A DNA stretch of 64,000 nucleotides. Source: Trogon surrucura. Its lineage: Eukaryota > Chordata > Aves > Trogoniformes > Trogonidae. The notes under the pieces were generated by a model. The model had not been told where the DNA came from. It saw only the letters and a program-made list of their open reading frames with translations, and ran no database searches. Each line of letters starts with the position of its first letter. The stretch's first letter is position 1. Shown here piece by piece: positions 12,001-24,000 of the stretch. A program made the position numbers and the translations under genes. The stretch is from contig CM036617.1 in the NCBI GenBank assembly GCA_020746105.1, positions 144,130,518 through 144,194,517 on the forward strand, in the 5' to 3' direction.

Positions 12001-15000
12001 AGTCTAGTGTCTGAATGCTTTCTAGTGTTGAGAGTCAAGAAGTCTGGTGTTTTGTCATTTGCTATCTATCCCTCTCCCATAGGACAATGCTATGAGTCTG
12101 GCCTTGTGCCTGCATCTATTGGTGTCTTTTAACCCTCCAGATTAATGGCCCAATATTAACTATGAAAGGTTAAACCGAGAAAGCTGGAGTCTTATGTCAA
12201 GGTCTTAAGGTGAGATGTTAAAAGACAGGGATCTCCCTACTGGCATTACCAACTCCATCATGTTGAACGTGGAGGATTTTTTTTTCTAGACTGCCACAAA
12301 ACAAGGAAAAAAAAGTCATTGCTATTGCTGGTGCTTTATAGAAAACCACTGAGGCCTGAGGGACCTCTGCTGTGATGGTTTGTAGAGTAAGAATGTAATT
12401 AAAATTTTTTAATCAGAACGTTTGTCCTGTAGTATATATGACAGCGTATTGGCTCTGAGCTACCCATAAACATATTATCTTTACACAGTTACTCTGGCCA
12501 GGTTCTTGGTTTTGCTCCATTTGTTCCATGAGTGTTTACTAGCTTGGAACAAGAAAAAAAGAGAATTGAGGATATGCATAGTGTGTAGCATGGGAAATTC
12601 TTGTTTTGAAACGAAATCAATAGCGAGATTCTGTTGACTTTTGAAGCACAAGTGGGAGGTTTTCTAATCTAGCAATACTCAGTGTCTGTTTACCTTATTT
12701 ATTGGGGTTTAGAAGTTCTTTGTGAAAACCTTGAATGGAATCCTTCCATTTTGTCCTTTCAACCATAGTGATTCGTCATTTTGGGGTTGAAATGAAAGAC
12801 TGTGCACTTGGGAGGCAGAAAGATTTTGTATTTAGAATTTCTTTCAGTGCTAGGAATCCAGTTACTAACCTCACATCTTTTTGTTCCTCATTTAGCAGTT
12901 TGGCATTTTTGCTCTACATTTTAAAAGCTGTTTCTGCTAGATTTGAAAAGGTGATGTGATCCAGCAAACAAGGTACTAAGGAAGAGCTCAGAGAATTTGA
13001 AATTTGTGCCAGTGCAGTCACTGATTTGCTTATAATTATGGATGAGTCCAGTTCTTTGCTCAATAATTCTCTTTGTTTGTTTGTTTGTTTTTTCTTTTCT
13101 CAATTCTAAGCTTTGAGACCTCTGGAGATTCTAAGCAGTTTTATTGCAGAACAATAAGAAGTAATTTCTGTGGGTTGTGATGGCTCAAGAGTAAAAACTT
13201 GCTGGCAAACCGATTCAGTACACTTGGGAAAAATGAACTGGTGTCAACCACCTAACACATATTCAGGATAGCTCATGACAAGATCTTCCTCGTTGCTTTC
13301 AAGGCTTCCTTTCTTCCTGCTGGCTTTGTAAGCAATGAAGTAAGAAATGCCAAAGCCATTTCACAGATTAAGGAATTTTAAAGAACTTACTTGAAAACTA
13401 GCCTCATGCTATGCTGCTTGTTGTGGAATTACAGATGCAAAAACTTGCATCTCTGAAAAGTGGGAGCGTTGGTTTTCTGTTTTCTCTTGCAAAGAACTGC
13501 AGTGCAATTTAATGAAAGAGAATAAACCTAGATAAAACTGCTCATTTATTTGAGTTTTGCTGAAGAGACAGTCACTGACTTACAAACTGGTTCTAATGTT
13601 TCAGCCATGGAGACGCATGATGGTGGATCAATGCACAACATGTCTCTGCTCTGCCCAGTCAACGTCTTCTCGGAGATATACTCTGACATGTACAAAATTA
13701 AGCTGTGAACCATGCCCAATAGTAAGTGTGAGCGGTTTGGATGTTCTGGTTAAGAGTCTGTCTGATGAGAAGGTCATGTTTGTCTTTGTATACACTGGTT
13801 TATTCTGTACAATTCTGGGACTTGTTGCCTTATTTAAAGTTGTTCTGAGTTTTTTTTTCTTATTCTTAATGCTGAATTAAACTAAATATATCAAATGCTG
13901 ATTCCACAGTGTAGGAAAGGTAACTTTTCATAATACTCAGGTCTACAAGCACATTTTTTTGGTGATTATTTTAAACTACTTACCTTTAGGGCAAAACAAG
14001 GTTTGGCAAACTGTTTGCAACAGGAACTGTTGTGTCTCCTTTCCTATAGTAATATCTGTCCTTCTGGGGACCGGGAGCTCAGCCAGATCTCCGTGCTTCA
14101 GGGCTTTCCTATGACTATTCCAAGTTGTCTAATAGCCAGGCTCAATAATATTTGTCTGGTTTACAGCCATGCCTTAGGTGATTTGAGGTGATTGTCCCCA
14201 TCAGTCCACCAGCCTTTCTGAGGTCTTTGCTGCTGCTTTGTGAGGAACAAGCTTGGCTGGGAAAGCCAGAGGCAAATAGCTCCCAGTTTTGCTCCACTAA
14301 CCAACAGTGTGACTGGAGCACCTGGTTAGCTCTTCTCAAGCATGTAGATTTCTCTATTAGCAACCATTCCTCAAGCAGAAGGAGACCTAAGCAAGCTGCA
14401 GAGGCTGGCTTAATCTCCCCATGTCTAAAGAGCCCATAGCAACAGTTAAAAGTTTCACAAAAAAAAAGGCTTAAATGCCCCTTTCTCTTCTGCCTTTCTC
14501 TGGATAATGGAAATTATCCCAAGCAGTGGCCGTTGCATTATAAAAACCATGATCGTATGGGGATCTTGGCTATACCCAGGAGAGGCATATATTGATGGGA
14601 TCCCCGCAAAAGAGCAGGCAGAGTTTTGAATGAGTCCAGTTTTGAAGTAGAAATGGAAAAAGCAATGCAGTAACTCAAGTTCCTGTGGTTTCATCTCTAC
14701 TAATAAACTAAACAGAGCAAGACAGCAGGCTCAAATCATGTCCTACAACCACTTGTCTTGAAGAATTGTCAGCAGTGTCCCAGCTGGCCTGTTCTAGCCA
14801 GCAAATTTCCAAATAATGCCCAGGTGCAGGTCAGCAGTTAGGACAATCCAAAGCCAGACTGTGAGAATGCAGTTTAGGCATACATATGTGTTCCACTTCT
14901 CTGCAGGGCCAGAAAGCTGGCCCTGACCCCCTTTATATGCTGGTATGGATGTAGCCTGTGACAAAAGGGAGAATCTGGAATACTTTGTGTGGTTCTGGAA

Positions 15001-18000
15001 CTTAATATCATTCCTCCTGTAAGATATGGTGATAAACACAGGCTTCAGAAAGGAAAATAAATGGCCAAGCTTAGTGCTGAGCATCTTGCTTACTTACACA
15101 AGATATAACCTGGCAGATCAATGAAAGAAACCCAAATAAATTACAATGAATTTGTGGCCAGAAACACGTGTGCGTATGTATGTTCCCACACAAAAATGCA
15201 CAGACATCAGCTCTTGCTTTTGAAGCCAGCTGTAGAAATTAAAGGTAGAGGACTCAATAAACTAGATGGTAAAAAAATGGGGAAGCATTCCTTTCCTGCT
15301 TCTTTTGCCACCCACACAATTCCCAAACAGCTCTTTTCTCCCACCTGACCCAAAAGTAGACTAAACCCTCAAGAAAGGGCAATTTCCAGTTGGGCTTATT
15401 AAGCACTATGAACTTGTGTTTAGAAGATGTGCAGCTATCCCAGGGAGTAGGTCTAGGTGTATGTAGCCTTTGGTAGGCACTGCAGTGAATCTGTGGAACT
15501 TGAGGGGGAAAAATATCAAATAAAATATAGAATGTCTTCATCCCCCCTAAAGCCAGTGGTATTCACACGTGTACTTGGGATCTTTCCTGTCTCAGAGCCA
15601 CTGATTTCATGGTATACCCAGTTCAAAAGCAATTTTTTCTTGATGGATAAAATTGTGGGTTAAGAGTATATACTCCCTCAGGAGCACCTGCTTTCTACTG
15701 GATGCTGAAGCTGTGAAAGTAAATGTACTGGTAACTGAAGTGCAGCCAACTGCAGCATATTCTGGTCATCATGGTAATTTTTTTGGTCATTTTATGACCT
15801 ACTTCAGGTGCTTACGTTTTTGCTAGTAGAGCAAGTTCACCTAAATAACAATGAGCTATGTTTTCTTCCAATAATTTAATCGTAACCTCTGCTCTTTGCG
15901 AATTCTTTTCCTATAAAAAACATATGGATAACATGCACGCCTTCACTCAACCAGAAAGTGTTTGTTGTCTTAAAAATGTTCAGCTCATCATAAGCAGCTG
16001 TTGGTTATGTGTAGCAGCTGGAGATGTTACTGTGGGACACTTCATGTGTTAACTCAGTTCCTTTTTTCCTTTTTTTTCCCCCCTCTTTATCCACTCTATA
16101 CCTTTTTTCCTATCTAGTGCTGCTCATTCTTCCATGATCCTTTCTCTGCCAATCTTTTTGTCTTCCTGTCTCATTTGTGAGGCTCTGTTACTGCTCTTTC
16201 CCTCCCCTCTTTCCCTTTCTTCCTGCCCACCTCTCTCTTTTTTTTTTCTTTTTATTATGTCACACCCTCTCTGATGCTCTTTATGTTTTGTTGTTTTACC
16301 AGGACATTTTATTTTTCCTTCCATAGGCCAATTTTTTTCACCTTAGCCTTATTCTCTGTTTTCCCTGTCCAATGCTTACTGGTTATCTTGCCTTTTTTTT
16401 TCTAGTTTAAGCACTTCAAACTGTTTTTCCAAGTCGCACTGTGTACTATTCATTAGCTTTACAGTGAAGCTCCTGCACACCACAAATAGGAACTGTATGT
16501 CACTCAAAACATTTTAATAAGTCTCTTACTCTCTGCTGCTGTCATATGTTGTTTAGTGGACCTGACTTTTCAACTGTTATGGTCAAAGAATATTGAATTT
16601 AGTGGAAGCAGGAGGCTTCTTTGTACTTGGAAATAAACTTCTCTTCCTACTGTGTTATAAATCAGTACAAGGATTAATGCTAGCCTTTGTTAAAAAATAA
16701 AGTTTGCAACTAACTACATTATGCTAATCTGTTTAAAAAAGTGTCTTGCTGGCTATCACTTTATCCACTTATTTTCATCTTTTTTTTTTAAAAAAAAAAA
16801 CAACTCTACAAATACATCCAGGAAGCATGCTTAAAACAAATTAAACCCAGGAAATTGTCCTTTACCTTCTAGAATTATAGAAGGCAGGACATCCCTGGCT
16901 CTTGCTGCGGAAAATGTGTGCCAACTTCATGTTCTATCAGGCTGAGAGATGGAAGGTTGAAATACCTTCAGGTAAGTTTTAAGCACTCTTATTTATGAGT
17001 AAATGTAAATGTAGCACAGATGTCTGGTGAACATAAGGAAAGTGTGGTTTTTTCCTTGTTTGTCGTTAGGCAGCACAGGATTATTAGTGCTTTTTCTTTT
17101 ATATTCATTTTCTTGGTTCTTATTTATAAGTGGAAAAAAAAGGAGATTCCATACCCTTTTTTTTTCATGAGCTCAAAAAACTACTTAGAGGAAATTAAAA
17201 ACCTCATTTTAAATAAGAAATGGATAATTTAAGTTCAAAATATGATTTTTGAAAAATTTCTTCAGCATAATAACTTATTAAGCTTTCTTTTATTCCATTC
17301 CTGGTATAAGTTTTAGATAGGGAGAGCATGGGAAGACCAACAAAGCTGGTGAAGGGTCTAGAGAAAAAGTCTTATGAGGAACAACTAAGGGAACTGGGGT
17401 TGTTTAGCCTGCAGTAAAGGAGGCTGAAGGGAGACTTTATCACATTCTACAACTGAAAGGAGGTTGTAGCGAGGGAGATCAGTCTCTCCTCCCAATAGGA
17501 AGGGAGAAAATATCCTCAGGTTGTTCCAGGGGATGTTTAGATTGGATATTAGGAAAAATTTCCTCACCACAAGTGCTGTCAAGCACTGGAACAGGCTGCC
17601 CAGGGAAGTGGTTCAGTCACCATTCCTGGATGTATTTAAAAGATGTGTCAATGTGGTGCTTAGGGATATGGTTTAGCGGTGGACTTTGTGTTGCTATGTT
17701 AACGGTTGAACTTGACAATGTTAACATTTTTTTCCAACCTAAATAATTCTGTGATTTTATGTGGGGGTGTGGATTTATGTATTTTTTTTTTTAAAAGAAG
17801 CTCCCAACTCATCCAAAAGTTAAATAATTGTATATATGTCTCTTCAAAAGACAGTTCATAGGCCAAAGTACCAAATTTCTCACTTAGACAAGTTTCTCTT
17901 AAGTTAATGGAAATTTCTTCACTCTTAAGAGGAGCTGGAAAAAGTCAAGCTTTGGCAGTCTTCACTGGGCTGTATTCAGAAGACGATGACTTCTGGTTAC

Positions 18001-21000
18001 TAAAGATTTCCATGTTTTATAAACTGCACCACCATGGTACATTAGCTGAAATATCAGTAAAGGAATAGTCAGGTTGTATAGTATCCTGAAAACTTGGTGT
18101 CCCATGTTGTTTCTATGTAAAGCTAACAGCCCTTAAATCTTTACAGCCGAACGAATCACTTCAGGATGGCTGTGATAGTCACTCCTGTAAGGTAAATGAA
18201 AAAGGGGAATTTATCTGGGAAAGAAGAATCACCAGCTGTCCTCCATTTGATTCTAGAAGATGCTTGGCTGAAGGAGTAAGTAGTGAAATGGGTCCTGTTT
18301 CCAGGTTTCCTTACAGACTGTCAATTTTATGGTTTTACGTATAAGGTACCTTATGTGTATTAGGGTGTGAAACACCAAGTGTCTCCCAGCACCTTGTCTA
18401 AAATGAATTTGAACTTTATTTGAAATTTCAAAAAAAAAAAATATATTTTTTTGTTTATTTTTAAAATGCATGTTGGTTTCATGTGGGATTATACTGTAGG
18501 GGAGATGCTGAGCTTGCATCAATGCTGTTGCATATGAAGCACCAAACACAAGAAAATGGTTGTTCTAACAATGTTTTCAGTTTAATATCCAGAGCAAAAC
18601 TGTGTGGGTAATTACTCAAACTGAAAAAAACCAGTCACATTGCCCCCCATGAACATGCATATAAAAGGCTAAGGCATTTTTTCTCTCCCCTGACATGAGG
18701 CTAGGGAAAGGAATTTTTGCAATGGTGTAGGAAGAACTCAAACATTGCACTTGGAGTTGTTTGGTATAATGGTATAATAAAGATCCCACTTTCCTATGAT
18801 TTGAGGTTAGCTGTACACTGGGGAGCAGAAAGAAGGCTGGGATGAAGCACATGGGGTCCTGCTTTTGCTCATCTAGGGTCACACAGGTGTTTATATCCAC
18901 CTGTTCCCATTCTCTTGTGCAAGACAGAGAGCGGGAAACTTTTAACAAAACTTGCACCCAGATGTGTCTGTACATACATCTCAAGCAAATGGAGAATTTG
19001 ATATGTATAGTGCAAGAAGAATAAAGCTTCTCCAGTGCATTTCTTGCTCTGTGAAATCACTGTAGTTTACACACAGTTTTGTTATACAAACAAAGATTTA
19101 GAAAAATACTGGATTATGTCACACACTTGGGGTTATTATACTCTGAAGGTCTTCGTTGAAAATCAATGAAGCATAGTTTTACTTTTTAACCAGAACTTTC
19201 CAAACTGCATTTATTCTCCTCACATCCAAAAAATTTTAACTATTTCAGCTGTCAAGTTAGTGTTTTTCATCTACAGCTGGAAAATTTATGTGTTAGTTAA
19301 AAAAGCCTCCAAACTTTTGCATGTAAGTTGAGATCATAGAATCATAGAATCATAGAATGTTAGGGATTGGAAGGGACCTCGAAAGATCATCAAGTCCAAT
19401 CCCCCTGCCAGAGCAGGAATGCCTAGACTATGCCACATAGGAACGTGTCCAGGCAGGTCTTGAATGTTTATTTTAACAATGGCATCACCCTGCAGTGTAA
19501 ATATTTCTCTTTCCTTTCACTATAAGTTTTCACTAACTTTCTACCATACATTATTTTCTACATGGTAGTAGTGAAACAAGAAAAATAAAATTTATGGCTG
19601 TTAAAACTTATTTGACAGATGTGATATTTTATGATGATTTGCCTGTGCATTTTCAGCTGTTATGGAGTAGGTGTCTTTTCGTCTATATTATTAAAAACAT
19701 CAAGAGGGACTGTTTAACTTAAGCAGATGTAAGACTTGAATGCTATTGGTTCTATCCGGTTCCCAGAAATTTATTTGTATTCAATATCTTTACTGTAGAA
19801 AGATCCTAATACAAGGTGAAGGCAGTATTTTGAACTTGCTAATATTGTCAATTATATAATCAGCTATCAATAAATACAATCACAAGTTCAAAACCTTAAA
19901 ATGGATAAAGAGATGATTACTAATGTAGATTTATATTTTTGTACAATATAATAATGCAGTTTCCTTGCCTAACACTGTTTTAAACATCCCTTTTTATTCT
20001 TCCAGCAGGACAAATGTGTATTACTTGTGCCAAAATAGATTTTTTTTTTCTTTTAGGGCAGAATTGCAAAAATGGGCAATACCTGCTGTGACACATGTAA
20101 GTAAATAAACCCAAAGTCTTGTATGAAAATTGCGGAGAATGTAAGCCACTGGATGAGGAGCTACATTTTGCATAAGATGCTATTTAATGAAACGAAGCTA
20201 AGCTATGCATTTAAAATAAACCATTGAGCAAGTCTGTCCTTTGATTGGGATACTGCTGTCATGTTTTCTCCATTAGAACATGTGTTTTGACAGCATTCAC
20301 AAGTGCTTAGAAAGAAACAGATACTCTCCACATTTTATGCAGATATTAATTATGAATGTTTTATTTTATTGTTCATCTAGAGATAACAGGAGCAGTATTG
20401 CACACACAGGTTGACAAGTCACATAACCTGATACTGAATATGTGAATCAACCACTTCATAAATAATCTATGAATCTAAAATGAATACAGCAAAGAAAAAC
20501 ACCTGGTGACAGTAATGTAATTTTGATTGTTTTCAATAATGTAATAACCAAAAATTGATAGGGGAAATGCTTGTCAAAGGTGCATTTCTATTGGACAGCC
20601 TGACTGCATCTTAAATTCAGCAGTTCAGGAGTCAGTCCTGCAACTCTTGTTGTGCATCGTTGTGTAGATAATCCAAATGTCAGTCAGGTTGTGAGCATAG
20701 GAAGGGTTTGCTTACATGAGGAAAGATTGCCGGGCTGGGTTCTCATTTCTAAATGAATCTCTGATCCTTTTGTGAACAGATAACCTGTCAGTTTTCTCCT
20801 TTGTAAGAAAAAATATAAAAATATTGTAGATTATTTAAAACAAACAAAAAAAGCAACAAAAGTTGATCTTGTCTTTTAAAGTCTGAATATCAACATCTTG
20901 CCTGTGTTCTGTTTTCTCTTATTTTTCTTTTCTTTTTTTTTTTCCCCCCCCTCTATGCATCTGCTAATAAATAAAAGATGGCCAGCATAGCAGCCCATCA

Positions 21001-24000
21001 CCATGCTGGCACAGTAACTGCTGTAACAATACCCCCGATGAAGGATGTTTACTCCTAGAGAGTTTGCAGCCATTGCCTGCCTGTATAATCACTGAGTTCC
21101 AGCTTGGGAAATAGAAGTCAGAAAGCTATTGAGATAGACTGTCATCAAATGGCTCAAAGATGTAATTTAGTTAAGAGAGCATTTATCTATCAGGCTTCAA
21201 GTAAGGAATACTGAAAATTATTTATTAACAAAACCAGATTTTCAGATTAAAAAAAAACAGAGTGGTGGGCAGGCTCTAGTCTAATTGTGTATGGCTGTCA
21301 CTGCAATTGAGGAGAGGAGAAGCTCAGTTCCAAATGAGCCCAGCTCAATACATATATTTATTTAACAGTTACAGCGATTTGAAAATAATACCTCCTTGCA
21401 GTAGCAAAACCCAAACTGATCAAAGTGCAATATCGTGTGCCTAAAAATGCTCATATTGTATGGGCCTTCAAATCCTTATTCCCATTGACATTTCCTTGGA
21501 TGTAACTGAATACTAAAAAGTCCAGTGTCACAGCACAGTCCTATTCCTGGTTGCTTCTCTATTTGATGTTCTTCGTAAGAAAAACAACATACTGCATCCA
21601 GCCAACTAACCATGGATTATCAGCTGAAGGACAATGATTAACACATAGCTTTGAATCAGACAGAGACTTCTAGATACCACAGTCTTCCTCCTCTGCGTTT
21701 CTGTCTTTTCATGAGGGTATGCAGTAGCAACATGCAGTCTTGTTACATACTTTACAGTTAACACCAAGACTTGGCAAAGAGGTTGTAAACCCAGATTATT
21801 TTAACTATTCTTGAACATCAGAAAGAGTCAGTTTCTCATGGATGCAGAGACTTAGATATAGGTTACATTGCCTTCTCATCTCCTGAGTTTGTCTTTCAGA
21901 GTGTGTCTGAGGGCATTGTTCCAAGTTTTAAGTACGTAGGTGCACATAACTGAACAGGCTTATTTTCTCTCTAGATTTCTGTGGTACTAGCAAAGGAGTT
22001 GATTATTTGCAAAGGATATTCCTTATTTTCCCATTTAACAAAGAAATTAGATCTCTGCTTCTTCCCTCTTTTCTCTGTTGATCTCACTTGCATATGTCTT
22101 TTTAAGTCACAAGTACTTGGCTTTGCGAAGGAAGCACAGTCTACAAAAAGAGTAAATGAGAGTAGTAAAGTAACTTGAGAACAAGTTGGTAAGTCAGGAT
22201 CAAAAAGGTGAGGAAACTGTGTTGAGCTTCATGACAATTATTTTGTTTGGGGTTTTCAGTTGTGCAAAGACAATTATATATTCCTTCCAGGTAGACAAGT
22301 TTTATCAAATGAAGTGGTGAAATCTGGCAGTTCCAGCACTGAAACCAGAAACACTTAAGCTTCTTTCTTTTTTTTTTTTTTTTCCTAAATGAAATGTAAA
22401 GACTTAGCAAGGCGCAGAGCCCATTCGGTACTAACATTCCCATGGAAAATGCATTGAAAGTTATGTTTGCTGTGAGGAAGATGGATATCTTTTTGCTCAA
22501 TTTATGTAACTACTTAGTTGTGCTGTTGGCCAGCTAAATTCCTTCAGCTATCTGAAATGCTGTTATGTAATATGTAAAAAATAGTGCAGTATTCTGATAA
22601 ATACAGAAATTCCATTGGTTAACTAGAAATGAGTAGAAGTAGGAGCCTATTTTTACTCAGAGGCACAGCACTATACTAACACTACAAAGTACTGCTGTTT
22701 GAAATAGCCACTTAAACGCTAGCTGCTTCACAAGTCTTTAGATGTGGATCAGAACAGACAAGAGTGTTCAGAACAAAATATTCTGGATTAGTCTGCATTT
22801 GAGCATGTTAATGGCAAATTTCCCTGCAAAAGTGGAAGAGCAGAGTCACCATTGACTACCGCTACTAACAGGTCATAGCAAACCAACCTCACTTCACAAA
22901 GAGGCATCAGCAGATTCCCTGAGCTTGCAACCTCCACACATAACAAATCCAGGCCTGCTGCCTCTTGGATTTCTCGTTAGTTGGAAAAAAATCAGGGAGA
23001 ATTTACCTAAAACTAAGAACAAAAAGGGATGGAAAACAAGTATTAGAGGATTTCATGACTTACTGAAGACAGTGGGGAAGTTCTCATGGACCTAAAGTTA
23101 GATTTTCACAGAAATAGTTTTATAGTTTTATTTCTTTCCCCTGATTTTTCTTTTTGCAAAGTTTATTTTCTTCAAACTCCATCACACATACAAGGACTGT
23201 TAGGAGCTGTCAAATCTAGGGGCCCTATACAGGTGAGGCTGTTACAGCTTCATGTCCCCAGGTCCAGGCAAGAGTGAGGCTGAGCATGTATCCCAATAGG
23301 CTCTGTTTTTGTGGTTCCCATGTATGTAATTTTTTCCTGTGCACCTGCTTGCTCAATGTACAATTGATCTGCCTTTAAAAGGAGAGATATCTATCAAAAG
23401 CCAACACGTGAAAGGCAGATGTTAGGTGGCAAGGTGACTTTAAAACAAAGCAGTCAGTTGAAAAGGAACACGAGGGAAACCTTGCTCTGCAGTGGAATTT
23501 TGGGGCTATAGTGTGATATAGTCACACAGTTCTACATAAATTACTCTGTGGAGAGACACCGAATTCTCTTGCCAGAGATCTTTCCAGTATGATGTCTCAC
23601 TAACAGCATTTTTCTGTAATAGTGGGAAGGGAGCTAAGAAAAGCAATTGCCAGCACTGTCAAACACGGTTTTTTTTCCTTCTTTTTCAAAAACTTGGTAG
23701 GTGTGGAAGTGGAATGTCGACCAGTAAGTACCAGACTTCGATACACAAATGTCAACGGTTGTGTGGCTGAAAAGGAAGTGCCTATTTCTCATTGTGAGGT
23801 AAATAACAAAAGCAACCCCCCTGCCCCAAGACCTTCCCTTGCTCCCTTTTGCTCTTCCACATGGGAAATGTTTGTCTCCACTACGGAGTGAGTAGAGCAC
23901 AAGTTTCTGTCTTTATCATTGATTCACTCAAACAGTGTAAATCTTATTGGAATTTATTTCCTAGGGTAATTTGGTGATGTTGAATTTTCCCTATTCAAGC

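Larger units (their letters stand above)
8392..13604 (+). other. VWF intron, 5.2 kb
   Basis: This intron is AT-rich with a CR1 copy (11504-11853) and a short TTTG repeat (13072-13090). A 156-codon open frame at 10538-11008 has no recognisable domain and is taken as chance. Confidence 0.6.

Noticed and set aside
16124-16324. K/R/E/G-rich minus-strand open frame
   Set aside because: It is the translation of the purine strand of a pyrimidine tract, not a gene.
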